64,000 bases of DNA from Aquitalea aquatilis (lineage in GTDB: Bacteria > Pseudomonadota > Gammaproteobacteria > Burkholderiales > Chromobacteriaceae): positions 186,001 to 250,000 of the forward strand of contig NZ_CP039731.1 of NCBI RefSeq assembly GCF_005155025.1, read 5' to 3'. Positions 54,898 to 63,993 of the stretch are shown here, in pieces. The notes beneath the pieces were generated by a model. It ran no database searches and was not told the origin of the DNA. It saw nothing but the letters and a program-made list of their open reading frames with translations. Both the position numbers and the translations under genes were made by a program. Every line of letters starts with the position of its first letter. The first letter of the stretch is position 1.

Positions 54898-55200
54898 GAG
54901 TAAGGTCGTGTGGGCCGATTGAAGTCAGAGCGTGATTTTACGCCGAGATGGCCTGTTGGCGAAACCGCTGCATGCCATTAGTTTGCCGATTCCAGGCGGA
55001 TAAAAGCGTGTCACAGCAGCCCGGCACAGCATGGCGGGCCCTGCACCGGGGCAGGCCTGGGCAGCCGCCACGGCGCTTTCTGCTGCGGCATTGCAAATTA
55101 AGCGCGGCTTTCTGGCAGAAATTCAGTTAAAATACAGTGCTTTCGCATCAGCGAAAGCTTGACGTGAAAATACTTCAAGTTAGCAGAAAGCGAGTTTACC
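54898..55200. other. hda-purM divergent intergenic region
   Basis: About 300 bp without a gene. A -10-like TAAAAT (55128-55133) lies about 70 bp before purM with no clear -35. The hairpin at 55139-55158 falls just after it. The rest is unremarkable. Confidence 0.4.
55139..55158. other. Perfect hairpin in the purM 5' leader
   Basis: GCTTTCGC-ATCA-GCGAAAGC forms an 8-bp stem, 43 bp before the purM start codon and close to the predicted transcript start. No T run. Confidence 0.5.
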
Positions 55201-56238
55201 TTGAGCACCCAGTCCCTCAGTTACCGTGATGCAGGCGTGGATATCGACGCCGGCGACGCGCTCGTCGAAAACATCAAGCCCTATGCCAAGCGCACCATGC
55301 GCCCGGAAGTTCTCGGTGGTATCGGCGGTTTCGGCGCACTGGTGGAAATTTCCAAAAAGTACAAAGAGCCCGTCCTGGTATCCGGCACCGATGGCGTGGG
55401 CACCAAGCTGAAACTCGCCTTTGACTGGAATCGCCACGACACCGTCGGTATCGATCTGGTGGCCATGAGCGTGAACGACATCCTGGTTCAGGGTGCCGAG
55501 CCGCTGTTCTTTCTGGATTACTTCGCCTGCGGCAAGCTGGACGTACCGCAAGCCACCGACGTCATCAAGGGCATTGCCGCTGGCTGCGAACAAGCCGGTT
55601 GTGCACTGATCGGCGGCGAAACCGCCGAAATGCCGGGCATGTACCCGGTGGGCGAATATGATCTGGCCGGCTTTGCTGTCGGCGTGGTGGAAAAGAGCCA
55701 GGTGATCACCGGCCGTACCATCGTCCCGGGCGACGTGGTGCTGGGTCTGGGTTCCAACGGTGTGCATTCCAACGGTTACAGCCTGGTACGCAAGATCATC
55801 GACCGTGCCCAGCCGGATCTGGACGCTGCCTTTGATGGCGACAAGAGCCTGCGCGATGCGGTGATTGCCCCCACCCGCATCTACGTGAAGCCACTGCTCA
55901 AGCTGATGCAGACCCTGCCGGTAAAAGGCATGGCCCACATCACCGGCGGCGGCATCACCGAAAACACCCCGCGCGTGCTGCCGGACAATGTCGTGGCCCA
56001 ACTGGACGCAGGCAGCTGGGAGCTGCCCAAGCTGTTCCAGTGGCTGCAAAAAGAAGGCAATGTCGACAGCCAGGAAATGTACCGTACGTTTAACTGCGGC
56101 ATCGGCATGGTGGTAATCGTGGCCGAAGAGCACGTGGCTGCGGCCACCGCCCTGCTGCAACAGGAAGGCGAAACCGTACACCGCCTGGGCAGCGTACGCG
56201 CCCGCAACGGTGACGAACACCAGACCCAGATTTCCTGA
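55201..56238 (+). CDS. purM: Phosphoribosylformylglycinamidine cyclo-ligase
   Basis: A 345-residue AIR synthetase of de novo purine synthesis. Signature segments are [14 protein letters not shown], the invariant-His-lacking [13 protein letters not shown] and [16 protein letters not shown]. The start is TTG at 55201 with GCGAG upstream; the N-terminal [17 protein letters not shown] matches the family, so this non-ATG start is well supported. purN follows 88 bp later. Confidence 0.95.
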   Translation: MSTQSLSYRDAGVDIDAGDALVENIKPYAKRTMRPEVLGGIGGFGALVEISKKYKEPVLVSGTDGVGTKLKLAFDWNRHDTVGIDLVAMSVNDILVQGAEPLFFLDYFACGKLDVPQATDVIKGIAAGCEQAGCALIGGETAEMPGMYPVGEYDLAGFAVGVVEKSQVITGRTIVPGDVVLGLGSNGVHSNGYSLVRKIIDRAQPDLDAAFDGDKSLRDAVIAPTRIYVKPLLKLMQTLPVKGMAHITGGGITENTPRVLPDNVVAQLDAGSWELPKLFQWLQKEGNVDSQEMYRTFNCGIGMVVIVAEEHVAAATALLQQEGETVHRLGSVRARNGDEHQTQIS

Positions 56239-56326
56239 GTCAGGCAGTGACACCGAACGGCGCCGCTAGCATTGCTGGCGGCGCTTGTTTTTTTACCGGC
56301 GACATCCCGCAGCCAATAGTGCAACC

Positions 56327-56956
56327 ATGAAAAATATCGTCATCCTGATTTCCGGTCGTGGCTCCAATATGCAGGCCATTGTCGAGGCCAATATTCCGGC
56401 CGCGCGCATCGCCGCAGTGGTAGCGAACCGCCCCGACGCCGCCGGCCTCGCCTGGGCGGCAGAGCGTGGCATCGCCACCGCCGTGGTGGATCACAAGCAG
56501 TTTGCCAGCCGCGAAGCATTTGATGCACAGCTGGCGCAAGTGATAGACGGCTATCAGCCCGATCTGGTGGTGCTGGCCGGCTTCATGCGCATCCTGACGG
56601 CAGACTTCACCCGCCGCTACGAAGGGCGCATGTTGAATATCCACCCCTCGCTCTTGCCCGCCTTTCCCGGTTTGCATACCCATGCACGGGCACTGGAGAT
56701 GGGCTGCAAGGTCGCGGGCTGCACCGTGCACTTCGTCACCGCCGAGCTGGACCACGGCCCCATCGTGGCGCAAGGCGTGGTGACACTGCAGGACAACGAC
56801 ACCCCGGACAGCGTGGCCGGCCGGGTATTGCAGCTGGAACACCAGCTCTACCCGAATGCCGTGCGCCGCTTCGTGGCTGGCGAGCTGAAGATTGTCGATG
56901 GCAAGGTGGCATCGCCCGCCCAGCCGGCTGCCAGCCTGCTGGCACCTGCGCCCTGA
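56327..56956 (+). CDS. purN: Phosphoribosylglycinamide formyltransferase 1
   Basis: A 209-residue GAR transformylase using 10-formyl-THF. ILISGRGSNMQAI binds the ribotide, and catalytic Asn and His are in NIHPSLLPAFPG, Asp in ELDHGPIV. The start at 56327 was chosen by homology over an in-frame ATG at 56285. purM-purN order is standard. Confidence 0.95.
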   Translation: MKNIVILISGRGSNMQAIVEANIPAARIAAVVANRPDAAGLAWAAERGIATAVVDHKQFASREAFDAQLAQVIDGYQPDLVVLAGFMRILTADFTRRYEGRMLNIHPSLLPAFPGLHTHARALEMGCKVAGCTVHFVTAELDHGPIVAQGVVTLQDNDTPDSVAGRVLQLEHQLYPNAVRRFVAGELKIVDGKVASPAQPAASLLAPAP

Positions 56957-56971
56957 GTTGTCGGTCACGGC

Positions 56972-58138
56972 ATGAAATCATCGCTGCGGATATTCATCCT
57001 GGCCCTGCTGGCTTCCCTGCTGCTGCATGTGGCCATGCTGGGTTCCGGCCTGCTGCCGGAAACAGCGATTGAATTGCCGCCCGATCAGGCCCTGCGCAAG
57101 ATCGATGTAAAAATGCAGGCGCTGCAACTGGAGCAAGCCGCGCCGCCAGCCACACCAACTGCCAGACTGCTGCCCAGCGGGCCGGCAACAGCGGCGGCAG
57201 CGCACAAGACAAAACGCAAACGTGATGCCTCGGCTGCCCACGCCAAAGCCAAGCAACATCCGCCAGCCGCGGCAGAGCAAGCGGCCGAGACGGAAGACGC
57301 CAGCCAGCCGGTGGCAGAACAGGCCAATCATCACCAGCCAGTGGCTGCCAGTGAGCCGGCAGCGGCCCATGCCGAGAAGATGGACAAGGCTGAACAGCAT
57401 GAACGCGCAGTCGAAGCCAGCGCGCCGGCCGCCAACGTAGCAGACAGGCCGGCTGGTTACCTGTCGCCGGCAACCGCCCTGCACCGCTTCCCGGCGCAGG
57501 CCAAGCTGGGTTACCAAACCTTCTATAACGGAGCGATAGTCGGCACCGGAAGCCTGAACTGGCAACATGGCCCGAACAGTTATACGCTGGAGATTCGCTT
57601 CAACCCGGTTATCGGCGGGAATCGGCGCTATCTTTCACAAGGGCAGTTAAACCAGCACGGCCTGCAGCCCGATAGCCTGCAAGCCTGGGTAGGTCAGGAA
57701 GCCAAGGAGTCCGCCCGCTTTGACTGGGCAGGCGGCACACTGCACTTTGGTGATCAGGGCGACAAGGAAATCGCCCTGCGCGCCGGTGCACAAGATGTAT
57801 TCAGCCTGGCTTTCCAGCTGGGGCTGAAGGGCGGCCAGCTTGGCTCCGCCCCGTTACAGATCACCACCGGGAAAAAGGTCTACGACTATCCGATGACCCC
57901 CAGTGGAGAAACCGATTACGACACCGGCTCCGGCAAGATCCGGGTGATAGTGTTCCGCGCCAAGGGCGAGGATGACATCACCGAATTCTGGCTGGCTCCG
58001 GATTTCGCCAACCTGCCGGTGCGCATTTCGCGCACCGACAAGAGCAAACGGGTAGAACTGCGCGCCGTGCTGATCAATATTGACGGCACCGAGCAATGGC
58101 GCCTGCCCGCTCGCCCCATGACCCGGAATAATCATTAA
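56972..58138 (+). CDS. DUF3108-domain envelope protein
   Basis: A 388-residue protein. One N-terminal hydrophobic segment (about 6-22) is followed by a long Ala/Pro/Gln/Glu/Lys-rich low-complexity region (about 45-165). A C-terminal DUF3108 domain comes last (about 165-380: LGYQTFYNGAIVGTGSLNWQ... TEFWLAPDFANLPVRI). Looks like a periplasmic-facing protein of unknown role. Its stop overlaps the next start by 1 base (TAATG). Confidence 0.83.
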   Translation: MKSSLRIFILALLASLLLHVAMLGSGLLPETAIELPPDQALRKIDVKMQALQLEQAAPPATPTARLLPSGPATAAAAHKTKRKRDASAAHAKAKQHPPAAAEQAAETEDASQPVAEQANHHQPVAASEPAAAHAEKMDKAEQHERAVEASAPAANVADRPAGYLSPATALHRFPAQAKLGYQTFYNGAIVGTGSLNWQHGPNSYTLEIRFNPVIGGNRRYLSQGQLNQHGLQPDSLQAWVGQEAKESARFDWAGGTLHFGDQGDKEIALRAGAQDVFSLAFQLGLKGGQLGSAPLQITTGKKVYDYPMTPSGETDYDTGSGKIRVIVFRAKGEDDITEFWLAPDFANLPVRISRTDKSKRVELRAVLINIDGTEQWRLPARPMTRNNH

Positions 58139-59397
58139 TGAATATCAGCCATAGCCAACTGAAACATATCGAAAACGTCATCGGCCAGATGATCCGCTTT
58201 GACCGCCCGGCCGACGCCGTGCTGTCGGCCTACTTCCGTGAAAACGTGAAGCTGGGTTCCAACGACCGCCACCTGATCGCCGAAACTGCCTTTGGCTGCC
58301 TGCGCCGCCTGATCCAGTTCCGCGCGCTGATCGCCCCGGAAAAGGCCAGCCCGCGCCGGCTGGCCATGGTGGCACTGATGCGCCTGCAAAAACTCAATAT
58401 CAAGGAACTGGCCGACTCCACCAGCGCCGGTGAGCGCGAATGGCTGGGCAGCGTCAAGGGCAAGCAACTGGACGACAACCTGTCCATCGCCGCCGAACTG
58501 CCGGAATGGGTGATCGAACGTCTGGCAGAACAAGACCCCAAGGACGTACTGGCACTGGGCCTGGGCCTGATGGAGCCGGCCCCGCTGGATCTGCGCGTCA
58601 ACACCATGAAGATGAAGCGCGACGAAGTGATGGACCGCCTGCGCGCCGACGGCATGCCCTGCGAACCGACGCCCTACTCACCCATCGGCATCCGCCTGCA
58701 AGACAAACCGGCACTGTCCAAGTATGAGCTGTTCAAATCCGGCGTCATCGAAGTACAGGACGAAGGCAGCCAGCTGCTGGGCCTGATTACCGGTGCCCGC
58801 CGTGGTGAAATGGTGGTGGATTTCTGCGCTGGAGCCGGTGGCAAGACCCTGCTGCTGGGCAACCAGATGGCCTCCAGCGGCCGTCTGTACGCCTTCGACG
58901 TATCGGAAAAGCGCCTGGCCAACCTCAAGCCGCGCCTGGCCCGCTCCGGCCTGTCCAATGTGCACCCGCAACTGCTGGCTCATGAGAACGACAGCAAGGT
59001 AAAACGCCTGGCTGGCAAGGCCGACCGCGTGTTGGTGGATGCCCCCTGCTCCGGCCTGGGCACCCTGCGCCGCAACCCCGACCTGAAATTCCGCCAGAGC
59101 CCGGAAAGCGTGGCCGAACTGAACGTGAAGCAGACGGCCATTCTCGCTTCCGCAGCCCGGCTGGTGAAAGTGGGCGGCCGCCTGGTGTACGCCACTTGCA
59201 GCCTGCTGCCGCAGGAAAACCGCGACATCGTCGAAGCCTTCCTGACCGCCCACCCGGATTTTGTCCTGATGCCGATGGATGAAGCGCTGGCCGAACAGAA
59301 GATTCCGCTGCAAATTGGCGACTATCTGGAATTGAAGCCGCACCTGCATAATTCCGATGGTTTCTTCGCTGCGGTTCTGGTCAGGAAAGGTAATTGA
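58138..59397 (+). CDS. RsmB-family RNA (cytosine-5-)-methyltransferase
   Basis: A 419-residue SAM methyltransferase. An N-terminal NusB-like region (about 1-150) is followed by a PUA-like linker and the Rossmann domain. The catalytic Cys pair is in DAPCSGLGTLRRNPD and YATCSLLPQEN; SAM motif VVDFCAGAGGKTLLLG. Probably modifies 16S rRNA like RsmB/F, but the target base is not certain. Confidence 0.88.
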   Translation: MNISHSQLKHIENVIGQMIRFDRPADAVLSAYFRENVKLGSNDRHLIAETAFGCLRRLIQFRALIAPEKASPRRLAMVALMRLQKLNIKELADSTSAGEREWLGSVKGKQLDDNLSIAAELPEWVIERLAEQDPKDVLALGLGLMEPAPLDLRVNTMKMKRDEVMDRLRADGMPCEPTPYSPIGIRLQDKPALSKYELFKSGVIEVQDEGSQLLGLITGARRGEMVVDFCAGAGGKTLLLGNQMASSGRLYAFDVSEKRLANLKPRLARSGLSNVHPQLLAHENDSKVKRLAGKADRVLVDAPCSGLGTLRRNPDLKFRQSPESVAELNVKQTAILASAARLVKVGGRLVYATCSLLPQENRDIVEAFLTAHPDFVLMPMDEALAEQKIPLQIGDYLELKPHLHNSDGFFAAVLVRKGN

Positions 59398-59503
59398 CCT
59401 TATCATCGAGTATTAGCAAAATCGAAAATACCGTTTCATCTCGAATGATTCGCAACACGGCTTTGCTGCTCTCTCGATAAACCGCCACGGAGTTTCCTCC
59501 CCC

Positions 59504-60862
59504 ATGCCCGACTCCCGAGTCGCCCGGCGCCTGGGCCAGCACGGCCTGCGCGCCAGCCGCCGCCTGAGATATCTGTACTTGTCCATGGCACTGTGGCGAC
59601 GTCGGGCTCCGATCTGGATTGCCGCCATTCTGATCGGTCTGGTGGCGGCGGTGTTTGCCAATGGCAGCCATCTGTCACACGAGCTGTTCTACCAGATATA
59701 CGACCAGTCGCCCTTGTGGGCGCTGCTGATCACCCCGGCCGGGCTGGGCTTGTCGGTATGGCTGCTGCGCACCTTCTTCGATGGTGCCGGTGGGGGTGGC
59801 ATTCCGCAAACCATCATCGCCATGCAGCCGGGCATGCACGCCTTGCGCGCGCGCATTCTCACCATGCGTGCAGCCGTGGGCAAGATGATCTTGACGCTGA
59901 TCGGCGTGGGCTGCGGCTCGACCATGGGCTACGAGGGCCCCATCGTGCAGGTGGGGGCGGCCATCAAGTATTCGCTCAATCGCGAAGCCGCCTTGCGCCA
60001 TGAGGGCGTGGCGCGCAGCTTTATCCTGGCGGGTGCGGCGGCCGGCGTGGCGGCGGCCTTCAATACGCCGCTGGCCGGCATTGTATTCGCCATCGAGGAA
60101 ATGGGCCGCACCTTCGACCAGCGCGCCAGCTCCACCATCCTGCTGTCGGTCATCCTGGCCGGTATTACCGCCATTGCGGTACTGGGCGATTACAACTATT
60201 TCGGCGTGGTGTCGGTAGCACTGGAGCTGCGCTCGGGCTGGATGGCCATTCCGGTGTGCGGCATCATCGGCGGCATCATTGGCGGGCTGACCTCGCGCGC
60301 CATTCTGGCCCTGGCCCAGCAACTACCCGGCCCGCTACACGGCTGGCGCATCAATTACCCCATTCTGTTCGCCGTCGCCTGTGGCCTGCTGCTGGCAGTC
60401 ATCGGCATCGCCAGCGATGGCATCACCTTTGGCACCGGTTATTTCCGCGCCAAGGAAATCATCGAGGGCGGCGGAGCCAGCATGCAGGAATACGGCATTC
60501 TCAAGCTGGTTTCGCTGATCATCACCTATATCAGCGGCGCGCCCGGCGGCATGTTCGCCCCCTCGCTGGCCGTGGGTGCCGGCTTTGGCCTGAACATGTC
60601 CTTGCTGCTGCCGTTTCTGCCACAGGCAGCCATGGTGCTGCTTGGCATGGTGGCCTTTTTCTCCGGCATGACTCGCGCCCCGATGACCGGATTTGTCATC
60701 GTGATGGAAATGACATCCTCTTCTTCCACCATGATCATTCCGCTGATGGCCACCGCACTGATGGCGGCCAATGTGTCGCGCTTCATGAACCGCCATGCCC
60801 TGTACGACGGGCAGGCCGAAATATTCCTGCGCCAGCTGCGCGCACGCAATCAGGCAAATTGA
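59504..60862 (+). CDS. ClC-family chloride channel/antiporter
   Basis: A 452-residue membrane protein. The anion-pore loops are FFDGAGGGGIPQTI (in place of GSGIP), GYEGPIVQVGAAI with the gating Glu, and GAPGGMFAPSLAVGAGFG. No CBS domains. A basic 30-residue N-terminal tail precedes the first helix. Could be ClcB-like; transport mode (channel or H+ exchanger) is not clear. Confidence 0.9.
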   Translation: MPDSRVARRLGQHGLRASRRLRYLYLSMALWRRRAPIWIAAILIGLVAAVFANGSHLSHELFYQIYDQSPLWALLITPAGLGLSVWLLRTFFDGAGGGGIPQTIIAMQPGMHALRARILTMRAAVGKMILTLIGVGCGSTMGYEGPIVQVGAAIKYSLNREAALRHEGVARSFILAGAAAGVAAAFNTPLAGIVFAIEEMGRTFDQRASSTILLSVILAGITAIAVLGDYNYFGVVSVALELRSGWMAIPVCGIIGGIIGGLTSRAILALAQQLPGPLHGWRINYPILFAVACGLLLAVIGIASDGITFGTGYFRAKEIIEGGGASMQEYGILKLVSLIITYISGAPGGMFAPSLAVGAGFGLNMSLLLPFLPQAAMVLLGMVAFFSGMTRAPMTGFVIVMEMTSSSSTMIIPLMATALMAANVSRFMNRHALYDGQAEIFLRQLRARNQAN

Positions 60863-60955
60863 CCGGCGCAGCCGGCTTACGTACAATAACCCATCGTTTC
60901 AGTCAAGTATTGAGGGCAAACCCGCTGTTTGCCCGTTCACCGCAAGGAATTCCTC

Positions 60956-61267
60956 ATGGATACCCAGGACATCATCAAGCAGACCGTTACCGAAAACCCG
61001 GTTGTGCTGTTCATGAAAGGCTCGGCCCAGTTCCCGCAGTGCGGCTTCTCCTCGCGCGCGGTCCAGATTCTGAAAGCCTGTGGCGTAGAAACCATCAAGA
61101 CCGTTGACGTGCTGCAGGATGCCGAAATCCGCCAGGGCATCAAGGAATTCTCCAACTGGCCGACCATTCCGCAGCTGTATGTAAAAGGCGAATTCATCGG
61201 CGGCTCGGACATCATGTACGAAATGTACCAGTCCGGCGAACTGCAGGAAGTGCTGCAAGGGCTGTAA
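60956..61267 (+). CDS. grxD: Monothiol glutaredoxin GrxD
   Basis: A 103-residue CGFS-type glutaredoxin that carries a shared 2Fe-2S cluster with glutathione and a BolA partner. The CGFS site is in [15 protein letters not shown], with [20 protein letters not shown] typical. The start at 60956 has AAGGAATTC upstream. Confidence 0.96.
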   Translation: MDTQDIIKQTVTENPVVLFMKGSAQFPQCGFSSRAVQILKACGVETIKTVDVLQDAEIRQGIKEFSNWPTIPQLYVKGEFIGGSDIMYEMYQSGELQEVLQGL

Positions 61268-61622
61268 GCCACGCCCGTCCCACCCGCCATGCAAAAGAGA
61301 GCAAACCCGGCCCCGGCCGGGTTTTTCTTTGCCGGCATGGTGAATGGATGCCATTGCACAGGATGCGACACAAAGCCTGGCGCGCCTTGCCTGCAACAGA
61401 CTGCACAGCCGGCCCGCTAGCACCCTTCTCCAGCACCACCCCTGTCCTGACTCTGCAAGCTGAGCGCACATCATCACGCCAGCAGCGGGCAGCGGCCTGG
61501 CTATCCATCCGTTTTTTTAACAACACCACGACAAGTTAATATCCACTGCCGCCTGCCTGTCTTACAATTCAGCAACAGCATACTGCCGGCAGCCCTCTGC
61601 CCTATCCCTACCGGATACCGCC
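61268..61622. other. grxD-EAL intergenic region (355 bp)
   Basis: Holds the grxD terminator (61303-61326). The remainder has no gene; a TACAAT-like hexamer (61563-61568) about 55 bp before the EAL gene is a possible -10 without a good -35. Confidence 0.5.
61303..61326 (+). terminator. Terminator of grxD
   Basis: AACCCGGCC/GGCCGGGTT stem around CC, followed by a T5 run. Confidence 0.88.
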
Positions 61623-62453
61623 ATGACACCTTCACAAGCTCAAACCGAGCACGCCACCAGCCCAGCCACGGCTGACAATGGCGGTGCCATGCCCATCGAT
61701 GAAATCTGGAAAGCGCTGGTAAACGACCAACTGGTGCCGTATTTCCAGCCCATCGTCGACATCCGCAATCGTCGCGTGCTCGGTGCCGAGGCCCTGGCGC
61801 GCTGGCGCCATCCGGCACTGGGCGTCTTGTCGCCCATCACCTTCGTGCCGGTAATGGAAGAGCGCGGCATGATTCGCGAGCTGACCGAGCTGATTCTGGA
61901 AAAATCGCTATATGCCTGCCGCGACTGGCTGGACCAGGGACAGGAATTGCAAGTATCGATCAACCTGTCCGCCCAATTGCTGGCCGACCCGCAACTGGCC
62001 AACCACCTGGCCCAGAAAACCAGGCTGGCCGGCCTGAGCCCGGCCAACCTGAGCCTGGAGTTTTCCGAGAGCACCCTGCGCCAGCACTGGGCCATGGCCG
62101 ACACGCAGCTGCAAGCGCTACGCCAGGCAGGCTTTGGCGTGATGGTGGATGAATTCGGCATTGGCACCGGCCTGACCGACAAACTGCTGAGCAGCCATTT
62201 CAGCGGCCTGAAGATCGACCGCGCCTTTGTGCATGGTGCCGGTGACAACCAGCACCTGCGCGCCATTCTGGCTGAGGCGCTGGCCCTGGCCCAGGCCGGA
62301 GGTCTGAGCACGGTCGGCATGGGGGTGGAGGATGCCGCTGACCTGTCGGTACTGAGCGAACTGGGCTGCCATGCGGTACAGGGTTATATCTGTGCGGCAC
62401 CATTGCCCGCTTCAGGGTTAATCCCGTGGATTTCCCAGTGGGAAAAGCGGTAG
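61623..62453 (+). CDS. Stand-alone EAL-domain protein, probably catalytically degenerate
   Basis: A 276-residue protein, almost all an EAL (c-di-GMP phosphodiesterase) domain after a 22-residue Ala/Thr-rich lead. Retained: E56 in AEALARW, N114 in SINLS, E149 in FSES, D176, K197 in LKIDRAFV, Q253 in AVQGY. Changed: the DDFG pair is D176-E177, and the catalytic EGVE Glu is Met233 (GMGVED). Loss of that Glu usually abolishes activity, so a binding or regulatory role is inferred. No sensor domain is attached. Confidence 0.85.
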   Translation: MTPSQAQTEHATSPATADNGGAMPIDEIWKALVNDQLVPYFQPIVDIRNRRVLGAEALARWRHPALGVLSPITFVPVMEERGMIRELTELILEKSLYACRDWLDQGQELQVSINLSAQLLADPQLANHLAQKTRLAGLSPANLSLEFSESTLRQHWAMADTQLQALRQAGFGVMVDEFGIGTGLTDKLLSSHFSGLKIDRAFVHGAGDNQHLRAILAEALALAQAGGLSTVGMGVEDAADLSVLSELGCHAVQGYICAAPLPASGLIPWISQWEKR

Positions 62454-62479
62454 AATATCGCCCCATACCTCATTCAAAG

Positions 62480-62503
62480 ACCGGCCATGGCAACAAGGCC
62501 GGT
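62480..62503 (+). other. upp leader hairpin 1
   Basis: ACCGGCC (62480-62486) and GGCCGGT (62497-62503) with a 10-base loop, in the 130-bp leader of upp. A TAGAAT -10-like box lies at 62451-62456. Confidence 0.5.
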
Positions 62504-62519
62504 TTCGCATATCTGAAAC

Positions 62520-62562
62520 AAGCTGCCTCTGCGCTCCACAAGATCGCAATCGGCAGCTTTTT
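62520..62562 (+). terminator. Attenuator-like hairpin in upp leader
   Basis: AAGCTGCC (62520-62527) and GGCAGCTT (62552-62559) pair across a 24-base loop and are followed by T run 62558-62562, ending 21 bp before the upp start codon. It has the form of a terminator inside the leader. It could instead be a terminator for the EAL gene. Confidence 0.5.
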
Positions 62563-62582
62563 CGCAAGGTTTGGGACCAAGC

Positions 62583-63215
62583 ATGAATATCCACGTAGTC
62601 AACCATCCGCTGGTACAGCACAAACTCGGCCTGTTGCGCGAGGGCGATATCAGCACCATGAAATTCCGCCAGCTCACTCAGGAACTGGCGCGTCTGCTGG
62701 CTTATGAAGCCACCCGCGATTTTGAACTGGAAGCCACCACCATCGACGGCTGGTGCGGCAAGATCGACATCCAGCAGATCAAGGGCAAAAAAGTCACCGT
62801 GGTGCCCATTCTGCGCGCCGGCATCGGCATGCTGGACGGCGTGCTCGACCTGGTGCCCTCGGCCAAGATCAGCGTAGTGGGCCTGGCCCGCAACGAAGAA
62901 ACGCTGGAGCCGGTGTCCTATTTCGAAAAATTCGTCGACAGCCTGGACGAGCGCATCGCCATCATCATCGACCCGATGCTGGCCACTGGCGGCTCCATGG
63001 TAGCCACCATCGAACTGCTCAAGCGCAAAGGCTGCAAGCAGATCAAGGCGGTGGTGATGGTTGCAGCACCGGAAGGCGTAAAAATTGTCAACGATGCCCA
63101 CCCGGACGTGCAGCTGTATGCCGCCTCGCTGGACAGCCACCTGAACGAAAACGGCTACATCATTCCTGGTCTGGGTGATGCCGGTGACAAGATCTTCGGC
63201 ACCAAGCACGCCTGA
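62583..63215 (+). CDS. upp: Uracil phosphoribosyltransferase
   Basis: A 210-residue salvage enzyme converting uracil and PRPP to UMP. PRPP loop [14 protein letters not shown] and the C-terminal uracil-binding [16 protein letters not shown] are intact. The start at 62583 was chosen by homology; an in-frame non-ATG start upstream is unlikely. A second gene beginning at about 63994 may be a partner permease. Confidence 0.96.
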   Translation: MNIHVVNHPLVQHKLGLLREGDISTMKFRQLTQELARLLAYEATRDFELEATTIDGWCGKIDIQQIKGKKVTVVPILRAGIGMLDGVLDLVPSAKISVVGLARNEETLEPVSYFEKFVDSLDERIAIIIDPMLATGGSMVATIELLKRKGCKQIKAVVMVAAPEGVKIVNDAHPDVQLYAASLDSHLNENGYIIPGLGDAGDKIFGTKHA

Positions 63216-63237
63216 GTTTGCCGAATACCCTGTCAGC

Positions 63238-63272
63238 ACGCCGCTCATCCGTACCGGAAGGGCGGCGTTTTT
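63238..63272 (+). terminator. Terminator of upp
   Basis: ACGCCGC (63238-63244) and GCGGCGT (63262-63268) across a 17-base loop, followed by T5. Confidence 0.75.
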
Positions 63273-63305
63273 GCAGCCCGCGGCCAAAAGAAAAAAGGGA
63301 AAGAG

Positions 63306-63944
63306 ATGAACGCCCATCAACAGATCGATAACGACTTTCTGCTGCGCTTTCCCGATGGCCTGCAGGATGCCGCGTGGCAGGCACTGGCAAAGAAACACCG
63401 CAGCGTGGATAGCGTCATCCTGCTGTGCCAGCAAGGGCTGACGGCGGAGCGGCTGCAGCAGGCCATCGCCAGCCAGCGCTATGCCGACATCACCGAAACC
63501 TGCCGCCAGATCATTGGCCGCAGCACTACGGTGAGCACCTTCGAAAAGATGGCCTTTCGCAATTACCTGGGCTTTCGCGATGTGCATGCGGCTTTTGTGC
63601 AGGCGCTCTATCGCTTGCTGCACCAGTTTGGCCCGGACAGTTTTGCCGATTTTGTCGAAGTGCTGCAGCTGTGTCGCAACGATGGCAATGCCAACCCGGC
63701 CAAGTGGCCGGTGGTGAGCTGTTTTCTGGCCTATAGCGACCCCGAGCGCCATGTCTGCCTCAAGCCCACCACCATCAAGAAAGTGGCGGCGCGGCTGGAC
63801 GTGGACATTGCTTATCGGCCGCTGCCCAACTTTGACACCTATCAGCGGGTGCAGGCCATGGTGCAGGACTTCCGCCAGCACAGCCTGCTGGCTCGTCAGC
63901 AGAACAACATCATTGCCCAGGCCATCATGTATTGCACGGTCTGA
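63306..63944 (+). CDS. Conserved-looking hypothetical protein
   Basis: A 212-residue soluble, mostly helical protein with no signal peptide. A good GGGAAAGAG lies just before ATG 63306 and codon use matches its neighbours, so it is a real gene. Family not recognised. Visible features are a hydrophobic helix-rich N-half and a C-terminal CLKPTTIKKVAARLD segment that could be a small DNA- or substrate-binding patch. It follows upp after a terminator. Confidence 0.7.
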   Translation: MNAHQQIDNDFLLRFPDGLQDAAWQALAKKHRSVDSVILLCQQGLTAERLQQAIASQRYADITETCRQIIGRSTTVSTFEKMAFRNYLGFRDVHAAFVQALYRLLHQFGPDSFADFVEVLQLCRNDGNANPAKWPVVSCFLAYSDPERHVCLKPTTIKKVAARLDVDIAYRPLPNFDTYQRVQAMVQDFRQHSLLARQQNNIIAQAIMYCTV

Positions 63945-63993
63945 GTCAGCGTCAGGCCGTATTTGCTTTTAACAAAAACAGGGAAACCCCATT

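Noticed and set aside
62418-63881. 487-codon minus-strand open frame opposite upp and the last ORF
   Set aside because: Crosses two plus-strand genes and a terminator; no family features.
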